Shown piece after piece: positions 38,041 through 48,647 of a stretch of DNA of 64,000 bases (its first letter is position 1; every line of letters begins with the position of its first letter). The stretch spans positions 1-64,000 of the forward strand of contig JAOABU010000144.1 of assembly GCA_026418195.1 (NCBI GenBank), read 5' to 3'. The DNA comes from Spirochaetota bacterium. Lineage in GTDB: Bacteria; Spirochaetota; Spirochaetia; DTKZ01. A program made the position numbers and the translations under genes. A model generated the notes under the pieces. That model saw nothing but the letters and a program-made list of their open reading frames with translations. It ran no database searches and was not told where the DNA came from.

Positions 38041-40033
38041 ATCCGTTTTTCTTCTTTTATTATTCTTCTTTGCTTTTTTTCCCATCCAGCTTATGGCTCA
38101 AGAACTTCCTTCGGATCATCCCATCTCTCTCTATCGGCAGGGAATGGAATACCGAAGAATAGGGGATTTCTACCGGGCTCTGGAGTTCTTCCGAGCGGCA
38201 ACTCAAAAGAATCCCGCCTATTTTGATCCTATCTTCGCGTCGGCCGATCTGTTCTTTCAGATAGAAGAGTACGATGAAGCGTTAAAAATGGTGGAAGCCG
38301 CCCTGCGATTGTCCAAACAGGATTCTAATGCTCGGGTTCTGAAGGCCAGAATCCTAGTAGGAATGGGCAGATTCAAAGAAGCCTCAGATCTTTACACGAT
38401 CCTCTTGCAGGAAGAACCGAACAATGTAGAAGCAAAATTGGGGAAAGCCGAGTTGGATCTAGCGTTAGGGAAGAACCGCAACGCTACACTTGAATATCTA
38501 GATACATTGAAAAGGTTTCCCGATAATCGGCGAGCCCTTCTTTCCATGGGAGTACTTCTTTCCCAACAGGGGAATGGCCAGGAAGCGGAAGCTTACTTTG
38601 ATGCTGCCCTGCGGTACCATAGCGATGCTCCTATTGTGCATTACTTGGTGGGAGAGTATTATTTTAAACAAAAGAAGTATGATCTAGCTATCGAACGTGC
38701 TCGCACCGCTCTCAGTATCAAACCCGATTATCCAGAAGCGCACCAGCTATTGGGATGGATCAGTTTTCAAAAAGGAGACTACCTAGAGGCCTATTCCCGA
38801 ATGGATCGCTTGCTTGCGATTAACCGGGCTAATCCGCTAGGGTTCTTTCTAAAAGCCCTCTCTGCACTAAGGATGGGAAGAAACGATGAGGGAATTACCC
38901 TATTACGAAGTCTTGTTACCCTTGCTCCAGAGGATGAGGTTGCGAGAATTGTCCTAGAGGACTCGTTGAAAGAACTTCTTCCTGTAGAAGAGAACCTTCG
39001 AAAAACCTACGCGCAGTACCACTTCGACCGAGGAGACAAATTCCAGGAACGAAACCTTTTCCATCGAGCCCTGGAAGAATACCGAAGAGGATTACAGATC
39101 GATCCTTATTCGAAACGGGGACGTTTAGCGTATGCGGAGATGCAGCAGAAAATCGGCTATCCTGGGTATGCGTACAATTCTCTTCAGTTCCTGAAAAAAC
39201 AGAATCTGGCAGATCGAAGCGCTTTGGAACAGTTGGAGATCTTAGAAAGTATCCTATCTGATCGACCGGCTCAACGATGGAAGTACGATCAATTCATAAA
39301 TCGAAAACCTTCGTTTAACCTTTCCCTCTTTGTAGATCTGAAGTCAGCGTCTCTTCAGCATGGATTTTCGGAACTCTACCTAGCTCGATACCTTGCGGAC
39401 CTCCTGATGGGTATTCCCTCCTTACAAATCCCTGCTCCTCCTATGGCAGTGTCCACCTTCGGGGAAGCCTTTCAAGAAGCTCGTCAAAGAGGAACCGATT
39501 ACTTCCTTTTCCTTTCCTTTGGAGAGACTTCCCGAGAGTTCTCCATTCAAGGTGATTGGTATCTCTCTCGCACAGGGGGTAAGATTGACACCCTATCTGT
39601 GTATCGGACTGGAAACGATCGGGTACAGAATGCCCTGGTTCAAATTGCAAGCTTAGTGAAGGAAAAACTCCCTATTCGGGGAGTCCTGTTAAAACGAGAG
39701 TTCGAACAAGCCTTGGTCGGTTTAGGCAAGGCAGATGGGTTGAAAAAAGGGGATAAGTTTTGGATCCTACCTTCCCGTGCATTAACCTTAAAGAACGATT
39801 CTTTTGGATTCGTATATTCTCCCAAAGAAATTCTAGGCACTTTTACTGTTACTGATGTGGATGATCTTCTTTGCGAGGGAACGATTCAAAAAGAAGGGTT
39901 CTTCGATCGTATCAACCCCGGCGATGTGCTAATTCCGTACGAGGAACAGCTGAAGCAAAAACAGGAACCGATTCCTTCTCAACCTACTCCCTCGGCTTCC
40001 CCCCTGTATAGAAAAATCCTTCGCATCCAATAG
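38018..40033 (+). CDS. TPR-repeat exported protein
   Basis: Signal peptide and multiple TPR units (DAALRYHSDAPIVHYLVGEYYFKQKKYDLAIERARTALSIKPDYPEAHQLLGW). Confidence 0.85.
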   Translation: MKTLGTPKSVFLLLLFFFAFFPIQLMAQELPSDHPISLYRQGMEYRRIGDFYRALEFFRAATQKNPAYFDPIFASADLFFQIEEYDEALKMVEAALRLSKQDSNARVLKARILVGMGRFKEASDLYTILLQEEPNNVEAKLGKAELDLALGKNRNATLEYLDTLKRFPDNRRALLSMGVLLSQQGNGQEAEAYFDAALRYHSDAPIVHYLVGEYYFKQKKYDLAIERARTALSIKPDYPEAHQLLGWISFQKGDYLEAYSRMDRLLAINRANPLGFFLKALSALRMGRNDEGITLLRSLVTLAPEDEVARIVLEDSLKELLPVEENLRKTYAQYHFDRGDKFQERNLFHRALEEYRRGLQIDPYSKRGRLAYAEMQQKIGYPGYAYNSLQFLKKQNLADRSALEQLEILESILSDRPAQRWKYDQFINRKPSFNLSLFVDLKSASLQHGFSELYLARYLADLLMGIPSLQIPAPPMAVSTFGEAFQEARQRGTDYFLFLSFGETSREFSIQGDWYLSRTGGKIDTLSVYRTGNDRVQNALVQIASLVKEKLPIRGVLLKREFEQALVGLGKADGLKKGDKFWILPSRALTLKNDSFGFVYSPKEILGTFTVTDVDDLLCEGTIQKEGFFDRINPGDVLIPYEEQLKQKQEPIPSQPTPSASPLYRKILRIQ

Positions 40034-40063
40034 AATATATTTTTATAGATTAATCTGTTTCAA

Positions 40064-40092
40064 TTGACAGAGGTTTGGATTTTCCGTATAGT
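40064..40092 (+). promoter_or_regulatory. Consensus sigma70 promoter upstream of gap (TTGACA-N17-TATAGT)
   Basis: -35 40064-40069, -10 40087-40092, 17-nt spacer. Confidence 0.75.
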
Positions 40093-40125
40093 CTATCTGC
40101 ATACAAAATCCTTAGAGATGGTTAG

Positions 40126-41193
<1,068 letters not shown>

Positions 41194-41238
41194 GTTCCTG
41201 GGTGAGGAAATATCCCAGGCAAACCCGGAGGTATCGGT

Positions 41239-42492
41239 ATGATAAAGACGGTGCGTGATGTAGAGTTAAAGGGAAAACGAGTGCTGATGCGGGTGGATTT
41301 TAACGTGCCCATGAAAGATGGGGTAGTTCAGGACGATACTCGAATTACTGCAGCTTTACCCACCCTGCGGTACGTACTTGAGCAAGGGGCTCGTTATCTG
41401 ATCCTGATGTCCCACCTGGGAGATCCCAAGAAGGACATGGAAAAAGCCAAAGAAAAGGCTACGAAGGAGGGTAAACCTTTTGACGAAGAGAAGTACCTTG
41501 CGGGGAAACATCGGCTCGCACCAGTAGCAAAACACCTGTCCCAACTTTTAGGGAAACCAGTGAAATTTGCTCCTTCTTGCATTGGACCTGAAACAGAAGC
41601 GATGGTGAAGGGTCTAAAGGATGGGGAAGTATTAATGCTGGAAAACACCCGATTTCATCCGGAAGAAACCTCTAAGGATGAGAAGGTCCGTTCCGAGTTT
41701 GCGAAAAAACTGGCTTCCTATGCGGATCTGTATGTCAACGATGCCTTCGGGACTGCTCATCGAGCTCATGCTTCCACGGTGGATGTGGCAAAATTCCTAC
41801 CTGCTGTGGGCGGCTTTCTCATGGAGAAGGAAGTGCGGTACTTGGAGCCCCTTTTGAAGAATCCGGAAAAACCTTTTGTAGCCATCATAGGAGGAGCAAA
41901 GGTCTCTTCCAAGATTGGAGTGTTGGAATCCCTCATCACCCGTTGTACGACCCTAGTGATTGGGGGTGGAATGGCCTATACGTTTCTTAAATCCATGGGG
42001 AAGAAGATAGGGGCAAGCCTTGTGGAAGAGGATCATCTTGGAACTGCGGATAAACTTCTTGCCCTTGCCAAAGAGAAAAAGGTGGAGGTAATCCTTCCTG
42101 TGGATCATGTGGTGGCGACAGAATTTTCAGACAAAGCCATCCCTGAATACATCGATGGAGTGGATATTCCAGAGGGAAAAATCGGGATGGATATTGGAAA
42201 GAAAACTTTAGACCTCATTCGGAGCAGGGTAAAGGCTGCAAGGAATCTAGTCTGGAATGGTCCTTTAGGAGTGTTTGAGTTTGAAGCATTTGCCGAAGGG
42301 ACACGACAGGTAGCCATCATGGTTGCTGAATGCCCGGGCACTACTGTAGTGGGAGGAGGGGACTCTGTAGCAGCGGTAAACAAATTCCATCTAGCTGATA
42401 AAATTGATCATGTATCTACCGGCGGGGGAGCCTCTTTGGAGTTTCTGGAAGGGAAAATACTACCCGGTATCGCCGTTTTGCAGCAGAAGTAG
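41239..42492 (+). CDS. pgk: Phosphoglycerate kinase
   Basis: [56 protein letters not shown]. Confidence 0.98.
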   Translation: MIKTVRDVELKGKRVLMRVDFNVPMKDGVVQDDTRITAALPTLRYVLEQGARYLILMSHLGDPKKDMEKAKEKATKEGKPFDEEKYLAGKHRLAPVAKHLSQLLGKPVKFAPSCIGPETEAMVKGLKDGEVLMLENTRFHPEETSKDEKVRSEFAKKLASYADLYVNDAFGTAHRAHASTVDVAKFLPAVGGFLMEKEVRYLEPLLKNPEKPFVAIIGGAKVSSKIGVLESLITRCTTLVIGGGMAYTFLKSMGKKIGASLVEEDHLGTADKLLALAKEKKVEVILPVDHVVATEFSDKAIPEYIDGVDIPEGKIGMDIGKKTLDLIRSRVKAARNLVWNGPLGVFEFEAFAEGTRQVAIMVAECPGTTVVGGGDSVAAVNKFHLADKIDHVSTGGGASLEFLEGKILPGIAVLQQK

Positions 42493-42509
42493 TTCGGAAG
42501 GAGCAAAAA

Positions 42510-43265
42510 GTGACTCGAAGAAAGTACATAGCAGGAAACTGGAAAATGCATAAAACCGTTGCAGAGGCAACATCGTTAGCAAAAGAACTTGTGGACTCCC
42601 TCAAGGGATGTCCGCATAAGCTCATGATTGCACCTCCCTTCACTGCGTTAGCGGCAGTAGCTCCCCTAGTGAAGGGTACTAATATCCTTTTGGGGGCGCA
42701 GAATATGGCGTCAGTAGAGCAGGGGGCGCATACTGGAGAAGTCTCGGTTCTAATGCTGAAAGACTTAGGGGTAGAATCTGTTATTTTAGGGCATTCAGAA
42801 CGGAGAATCCTCTACGGTGAAAAGGATGGACTCATCAATGAAAAAGTTAAACTAGCGTTAAAACATGGGTTAGAGGTTATCCTTTGCGTGGGGGAAACGT
42901 TGGAGGAGCGAGAAAAGGGAAAGGCAGAGGAAGTAGTTACCTCTCAGGTCACCCAATGTTTAAAAGGAGTAGACGAAGACGCTCTGATGAGAGTTACCAT
43001 CGCCTATGAACCGGTTTGGGCTATTGGAACTGGAAAGAATGCTACCCCTGAGGATGCCGATGCCATCCATTCGGTGATCCGAAAGGTGCTGGATACCCTC
43101 TATCGACGGGGGATAGGTGAAAAAGTTACGATCCAGTATGGAGGGTCGGTCAAGCCAGAAAACGCAAAAGACCTCCTCACTATGCCAAACATCGATGGTG
43201 CCCTCGTAGGAGGGGCTTCACTGAAAAAAGAAACCTTTGTGCCGATCGCCTGGTTCGATCGATAA
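42510..43265 (+). CDS. tpiA: Triosephosphate isomerase (GTG start)
   Basis: YIAGNWKMHKT, GHSERR, IAYEPVWAIGTGK, QYGGSVKPENAKDL. Confidence 0.98.
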   Translation: MTRRKYIAGNWKMHKTVAEATSLAKELVDSLKGCPHKLMIAPPFTALAAVAPLVKGTNILLGAQNMASVEQGAHTGEVSVLMLKDLGVESVILGHSERRILYGEKDGLINEKVKLALKHGLEVILCVGETLEEREKGKAEEVVTSQVTQCLKGVDEDALMRVTIAYEPVWAIGTGKNATPEDADAIHSVIRKVLDTLYRRGIGEKVTIQYGGSVKPENAKDLLTMPNIDGALVGGASLKKETFVPIAWFDR

Positions 43266-43287
43266 GATAGTAAGAAGGGGATGAACT

Positions 43288-43644
43288 ATGCTGATTGTAA
43301 GTGGAATCCTGCTAGTCCTATTCGTCTTGAGCTCCTTATTGCTGATTGCGGTGGTGCTTATTCAGGATGAACAGGGAGAAGGACTAGGAGGTTTGTTTGG
43401 AGGGGGAAGCAGTACACCCTTCGGTAGTCGTTCTGGGAACGTTCTGACACGACTCACCTCTATTCTGGGTGCCATTTTTATCCTTACAGCGTTTGGCTTG
43501 GCTTGGGTAAACCGAACACCAGAGAGTGGAGATGTAATAGGAGCTGCTCGAAGACAACAAGGAACCCAAACAAGTGTAGAATGGTGGAAAACCGAACCGA
43601 AGGAAGAATCCATCCAGTCGCCTCCCGTAGAACCTAAGAAATAG
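43288..43644 (+). CDS. secG: Preprotein translocase subunit SecG
   Basis: VLIQDEQGEGLGGLFGGGSSTPFGSRSGNVLTRLTSILGAIF. Confidence 0.9.
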   Translation: MLIVSGILLVLFVLSSLLLIAVVLIQDEQGEGLGGLFGGGSSTPFGSRSGNVLTRLTSILGAIFILTAFGLAWVNRTPESGDVIGAARRQQGTQTSVEWWKTEPKEESIQSPPVEPKK

Positions 43645-43656
43645 GTTAACTATTCT

Positions 43657-44136
43657 ATGCTTTTACAGGAGCTGTTCACCCCCTCTCGAATCAAAGTGAA
43701 TCTCGAGTCAGAGGATAAAGAAGAGGTTTTCGAAGAGCTTGTGGATCTTCTAGTTCGTAGCTACCATTTAGAAGGGAAACGGGATCAAATCCTCGAGGCC
43801 ATCCGAGAGCGAGAACAGAAAATGTCTACCGGGATAAAGACCGGAATTGCAGTTCCTCACGGTAAGACCAATGCCATCGAAGGGAATGTGGGGGTACTGG
43901 GAGTATCCCATAAGGGAATCGACTACGGAGCCCTGGATGGAGAGCCGGTTTATTTGGTTTTTCTGCTGGTTTCATCGATGAATGAGTCCGAGCAGCATTT
44001 GAAAGTTTTGAAGAAGGTTGCTTCCCTCATTGAGTATACAGATTTCTATACAAAGGTGATGGAAGCGGATACCGCTGAGAAAGCTCATGCGGTATTGAAA
44101 CAATTTGAGGACATCTTGGATTATCAGGAAACATAA
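43657..44136 (+). CDS. PTS EIIA domain protein (fructose/PtsN-type)
   Basis: AIREREQKMSTGIKTGIAVPHGKTNAI with catalytic His in PHGK. Confidence 0.9.
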   Translation: MLLQELFTPSRIKVNLESEDKEEVFEELVDLLVRSYHLEGKRDQILEAIREREQKMSTGIKTGIAVPHGKTNAIEGNVGVLGVSHKGIDYGALDGEPVYLVFLLVSSMNESEQHLKVLKKVASLIEYTDFYTKVMEADTAEKAHAVLKQFEDILDYQET

Positions 44137-44445
44137 ATGCCCACCGAATCCGAAATTCTCCAACACCTACTGGAAGCTGAACGTAAAGCAAACGAGTTGG
44201 TGAAACAAGCAGAACGCTCGGTGGCAGAAAAGATCGAAGCCGTTAAGAGAGAGAAGGAGGAGCAGTTTCGTCTCTTACGGGAAGAATGGCAGCGTTCGTC
44301 CGAGCTAAAGTTACGGGCGTTTCAGGAGGAACTGCAAGAACAGAAGATCCGCCTTCTATCGCAAAGAAAGAAACACCTCGAAACCATAGAAGGCCAGTGG
44401 GAAAATGCTCGTACTTTACTGAAGACACTTCTAGGAATCCTATGA
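44137..44445 (+). CDS. V/A-type ATPase peripheral-stalk G/H-like coiled-coil subunit (cluster 2)
   Basis: 102 aa Lys/Glu-rich coiled coil, first gene of the second V-ATPase cluster. Confidence 0.7.
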   Translation: MPTESEILQHLLEAERKANELVKQAERSVAEKIEAVKREKEEQFRLLREEWQRSSELKLRAFQEELQEQKIRLLSQRKKHLETIEGQWENARTLLKTLLGIL

Positions 44446-45422
44446 ACCGAGCCGGCCAGTATGCCTACCTTCACGGAAAACTACACGGTATCATGGCCAA
44501 ATCTTTTCTGGATGCACGATTTCAGACCCTTCTCAGGTTGACCAACCTTTCCGATGTATACCGCACTCTATTTCCTAAAGAAGGACTGGATGTTTCAGAG
44601 AAAGACTTGGTACATATAATCGAGAAAAAGTATGAGAAGAAAAATCTTGACAGTTACATTCGTACTCTAACCATCTTTCCCACCCCCCCTCCGTTATTGG
44701 TGCAAGTCTTAAGACGCTTCGAAATCAGAAACGTAAAATCCATACTTCGGAGTATCCATACAGGCCTACCCTTACAAGAACTGTGGGATATTGGAAGGTT
44801 TGGTAAGATATCCCTTCCGATATCAGACTTAAGAAAGGCTTTGGAAAGAACTCCCTATGCGTATCTCCTGGAAGAGTTACAGAAGAAACCTCTCTGGGAG
44901 GTAGAGTTCCGCCTAGATGAAGACTATTATCGTAGTCTGTGGGAAGAAATTTTAGCGTTAGATAGAAAAGAACTATCCATCCTTAGACCCGCTTTCCTCA
45001 CAGAACTACGACTGCTCAATATCCTTTGGGCTTTACGCCTACGGTATTACTATCGGATCGAAGAAGAAAGGGTACTGGAACGATTGTTCCTCCGTGACGA
45101 GGTCGGGTTGGAAAAAGAGGTGAAAATCCTGTATCAGTTGCCTCTGGATGAAGGATCTCAATGGCAGAACTGGAAGTATGGATGGCTTGTAGCTAGTACA
45201 CCGGAAGGACAGATTGATCCTGCTCCAGCCAATTGGCGGGTTTCCAAACGATTGTACCTCCTCTATCGAAGACTTTTCTATCACTGTCCCTTCACGTTAG
45301 CCGCCGTCTATGGATTCTATCGAATGAAAGAGTATGAAGTACGGCTAATCCATACTTTGACAGAGGGTATCCAAATTGGGGTGCCTGAAACAGCGATCAG
45401 AGAGTTGGTAGAAGGGCTATGA
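44442..45422 (+). CDS. V-type ATP synthase subunit C (cluster 2)
   Basis: YAYLHGKLHGIMAKSFLDARFQTLLRLTNLSDVYRTLF; start MNRAGQYAYL at 44442 preferred over 44286. Confidence 0.82.
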   Translation: MNRAGQYAYLHGKLHGIMAKSFLDARFQTLLRLTNLSDVYRTLFPKEGLDVSEKDLVHIIEKKYEKKNLDSYIRTLTIFPTPPPLLVQVLRRFEIRNVKSILRSIHTGLPLQELWDIGRFGKISLPISDLRKALERTPYAYLLEELQKKPLWEVEFRLDEDYYRSLWEEILALDRKELSILRPAFLTELRLLNILWALRLRYYYRIEEERVLERLFLRDEVGLEKEVKILYQLPLDEGSQWQNWKYGWLVASTPEGQIDPAPANWRVSKRLYLLYRRLFYHCPFTLAAVYGFYRMKEYEVRLIHTLTEGIQIGVPETAIRELVEGL

Positions 45423-47404
45423 TCTTCACCGAAAAGATGAGGAAAGTCGAGCTTCTCCTTCTAAAACGGGACATAGATAGAGTTTTGGAATACCTAGGAG
45501 TAGAGCGATGCTTTCAAGTGAGCGATACGGTGGAAAAGGATAAAGGAGAACAATTCTTTAGATATCAGGATCTTCTCCAACGATTGAAATCATCTATGGA
45601 TTTTTTAGGGATACCTTACACCGGAGAAAGGGTGCATCCAAAGGACATTCATAGCCCTACAGAGGGGGATTTGGAATTGTCTGAAAGGATCTTGGAAAAA
45701 ACCTCTTACGTGCTGGAAAGGGAAAAGAACCTTCTGGAACAAAAGTTGTCCTTGGAGTCTACCCTTCAGGAAGTACGGATCTTCCAGCGTATGAATTTTC
45801 CCTTGAAGGAACTGGAGAATGTAACCTATCTGGTATATCGGTATGGGGATTTGCCTCCTACCTACATCCCAGAGCTAGAGAAGAATCTTTTGGGAAGGGC
45901 CGTGCTTTTTGTGTTGGATCCAAGCGGAAAGGTACTGATCGTTGCCTCGAAAAAGGGTAGGTTTGCCCTAGAGACCGAGCTGAAAAAAGCCGAATTTCGG
46001 GAACTCCCTTTACCGGAAAGCGCACGGGAACTTACACCGAGGCTAATAGAAAACTTAAAAATCCATCTTCAGCAGGTGAAGGATCAACTGAACAGTATTG
46101 AAGAGGAAAAGCAAGAGCTGAGACGGACCTATAGAGAGACTATCCTACCCCTGTATGAAATTCTGGAAGTTGGTTTCCGGATCGAAGAGTTGAAGAGCCA
46201 TCTAGAGCAAACGGAACATGCGTTCCGATTGTCTGGATGGATTCCAGAATCCTTTTTGAAAAAAACAGTTTCGGATCTGGATACGATCACAGAAGGGCGG
46301 ATTGCCATTCGGGTATATGAACCGGAAGAAGTCCCTTCCGTACGAGAGGGAAAGGAAAAAATACCTGTTCGGTTGAACCACAGTAGGTTTTTTCAGTCCT
46401 TCGATGGCATTGTATTTGCCTATGGTGCCCCTTTGTATGGATCCATAGATCCTACACCCATTGTAGCAATCTTTTTCACTTTGCTCTTCGCCATCATGTT
46501 TGGTGACCTTGGGCAGGGATTCCTAATTTTTCTCTTCGGGATACTGGTAAGCAGAGAGGCGATTCCTCAGCTGAAAAAATGGAAGAAGTACGCGCTGGTG
46601 TTCAAGACTGTGGGGGTAGCTTCGATGATTACCGGTGTCCTCTACGGGTCCTGTTTCGCCAGTGAAAAGCTCCTTAGACCAATTGAACGGGTTCTAACGA
46701 ACCTCGTATTCGGAACACCTAAAGATCGGTTCATTTTCCTAATGCCTACAGAGGGAATTGACCGGATGTTGGCTTTCTTTGGATTTACTCTAGCGATTGG
46801 GGCTGTGATCAATTCGTTAGGATTGATCATCAATATCTACAATAAAATCCGTCAAAAAGATCTTCATCGAGGGATTTTTTCCAAAACTGGATTGGTGGGG
46901 GCTCTCTTCTTCTGGTATAGCCTTGCTCTCGGGATCCGAATTCTCCTTCTCAAGGGAAGGGTGGGAGTCTTCGATGTACCTATTCTAGTTGCCTTACTCG
47001 TTCTGATCTTCTGGGGAGAACCACTAGCACGATGGATCGAGGGTAAACGACCGCTATTTCCCGAAGGATTCTTTCCCTTCTTTATGGAAGGGATCGTGGA
47101 GGTTTTAGAATCGGTCTCCTATTACATTTCCAATTCGGTAAGCTTCCTACGTGTGGGAGCCTTTGCTTTATCCCATACGGTGTTAAGCTTAATTGTATTT
47201 CAGATTGCCGAATTAATGCAGTCCCTACCGGGGAGTCTATTGTTCCAAGCCCTTACTGTATTGATTGGAAATGCATTGATCCTTGTACTGGAGGGACTTA
47301 TTGTAACCATCCAAGTGATTCGATTGCACTACTACGAGTTTTTCTCCAAATTCTTTACCGAATCAGGAACTCCGTTCAAGCCATTTGACTTGACACATGC
47401 ATAG
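45419..47404 (+). CDS. V-type ATP synthase subunit I (cluster 2)
   Basis: FTEKMRKVELLLLKRDIDRVLEYLG; C-terminal multi-TM SVSYYISNSVSFLRVGAFALSH. Confidence 0.93.
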   Translation: MIFTEKMRKVELLLLKRDIDRVLEYLGVERCFQVSDTVEKDKGEQFFRYQDLLQRLKSSMDFLGIPYTGERVHPKDIHSPTEGDLELSERILEKTSYVLEREKNLLEQKLSLESTLQEVRIFQRMNFPLKELENVTYLVYRYGDLPPTYIPELEKNLLGRAVLFVLDPSGKVLIVASKKGRFALETELKKAEFRELPLPESARELTPRLIENLKIHLQQVKDQLNSIEEEKQELRRTYRETILPLYEILEVGFRIEELKSHLEQTEHAFRLSGWIPESFLKKTVSDLDTITEGRIAIRVYEPEEVPSVREGKEKIPVRLNHSRFFQSFDGIVFAYGAPLYGSIDPTPIVAIFFTLLFAIMFGDLGQGFLIFLFGILVSREAIPQLKKWKKYALVFKTVGVASMITGVLYGSCFASEKLLRPIERVLTNLVFGTPKDRFIFLMPTEGIDRMLAFFGFTLAIGAVINSLGLIINIYNKIRQKDLHRGIFSKTGLVGALFFWYSLALGIRILLLKGRVGVFDVPILVALLVLIFWGEPLARWIEGKRPLFPEGFFPFFMEGIVEVLESVSYYISNSVSFLRVGAFALSHTVLSLIVFQIAELMQSLPGSLLFQALTVLIGNALILVLEGLIVTIQVIRLHYYEFFSKFFTESGTPFKPFDLTHA

Positions 47405-47421
47405 AATAGTTAGAGGAGGAA

Positions 47422-47724
47422 ATGGGTATGAAAAAACTGTTATCCCTGCTACTTTTTCTAGTAGGTTTTTCCGGGGTGGTATGGGCTGAACAGGCAGCAG
47501 GAACACAGACTTCGTATGTATATTGGAGATGGATTTCTGCCGCTGTGGCGGTAGGTATTGCCTGCATTGGCGGGGGAATTGCCGTAGGTCAGATCGGTGC
47601 TGCTGCTATGGGGGCGATGAGTGAAAACCCCGAATTGTCTGGAAAGGCTCTTCCCTACGTAGGATTGGCTGAAGGAATCTGTCTGTGGGGATTCCTCGTT
47701 GCTCTGTTGATCCTGTTCATTTAG
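47422..47724 (+). CDS. V-type ATP synthase subunit K proteolipid, single-hairpin form with signal-like N-terminus (cluster 2)
   Basis: GGGIAVGQIGAAAMGAMSENPELSGKALPYVGLAEGICLWGFLVALLIL. Confidence 0.92.
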   Translation: MGMKKLLSLLLFLVGFSGVVWAEQAAGTQTSYVYWRWISAAVAVGIACIGGGIAVGQIGAAAMGAMSENPELSGKALPYVGLAEGICLWGFLVALLILFI

Positions 47725-47729
47725 TGTCT

Positions 47730-48035
47730 ATGGAGTTCTATATCATAGGGGAGGAGGAACTGGTTATTGGGTTTCGCCTAGTGGGAATCGAAGGTAAGGT
47801 GGCTTCGAATCGGGAGGAAGCTCTTGAAGGGTTTCTGTACGTCACAAAAGAATTGAAGCCCCGGGTGTTGATTCTTACTGAGGAAGTGGCAAGTTTTCTA
47901 GAAACAGAAACTGCAGAATGGAACCTCTCGGGCCAGTTCCCTCTGTTGGTGGAGATACCCGGCTTGCAGGGAAAATTACCTAGTAGAAAAACTCTAGTGG
48001 AATCTATCCGCGAAGCCATCGGGATTAGTGTATAA
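47730..48035 (+). CDS. V-type ATP synthase subunit F (cluster 2)
   Basis: MEFYIIGEEELVIGFRLVGIEGKV...VLILTEEVASFL...PLLVEIPG; start at 47730. Confidence 0.9.
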   Translation: MEFYIIGEEELVIGFRLVGIEGKVASNREEALEGFLYVTKELKPRVLILTEEVASFLETETAEWNLSGQFPLLVEIPGLQGKLPSRKTLVESIREAIGISV

Positions 48036-48041
48036 AAAACT

Positions 48042-48635
48042 ATGGAAGAAATTAGAACCAGCGAAAAATTGGAGCAGGAGATCCTCGAGGATGCTCGACG
48101 AAAGGCCGAACGAATCCTTAAGGGTGCAGAAAAATCCATAGGAGAGATAGAAGCTGAGTGGAAAAAGAAAGAGGATGCTTTCCTAGCTGATATGGAGAAG
48201 GAATTGGAAGAGAGAAAAAAAAGAATACAGCAGGAGATTTCCTCTTCTATTCCCTTGGAAATGAAACGGATGGAACTACGGATTCTGAATGAAAAGTTTG
48301 AGACCTTTCTCCAAAAGTTCTTTGAAGAGCTTACGGATGAGGAGTTCACCTCTCTAATTCGTTCGCGGTTAGCCCAGGTAGGTTCCTTTTTTCAGGGTAA
48401 ACCTTTATTCCTTATGTACAACGGATTGTCTCAGGTAGAGTCCTTAGTGCGCTCTATTTTACCCGGGATCTCTATTGTCTCCATCAAGAAGGGGGGACCC
48501 CCGCGGGGGGTTCGAATCCAGTCCGAAGATGGTACAGTACAGTACCGTATAACGGTGACTGAGTTAATGGAAGAGGTGATACAGCGCTATCGTCGGGAAG
48601 TATTTGAGGCTCTATTTCCTGCAATGAAAGGGTAG
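48042..48635 (+). CDS. V-type ATP synthase subunit E (cluster 2)
   Basis: EQEILEDARRKAERILKGAEKSIGEIEAEWKKKE; coiled coil plus C-terminal globular domain. Confidence 0.82.
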   Translation: MEEIRTSEKLEQEILEDARRKAERILKGAEKSIGEIEAEWKKKEDAFLADMEKELEERKKRIQQEISSSIPLEMKRMELRILNEKFETFLQKFFEELTDEEFTSLIRSRLAQVGSFFQGKPLFLMYNGLSQVESLVRSILPGISIVSIKKGGPPRGVRIQSEDGTVQYRITVTELMEEVIQRYRREVFEALFPAMKG

Positions 48636-48647
48636 ACGGGTAGACGA

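Noticed and set aside
48480-48525. GGTTCGAATCC-like T-loop after a GC-rich stretch, possible tRNA fragment
   Set aside because: Lies in frame inside the subunit E gene with no matching acceptor, D or anticodon arms.
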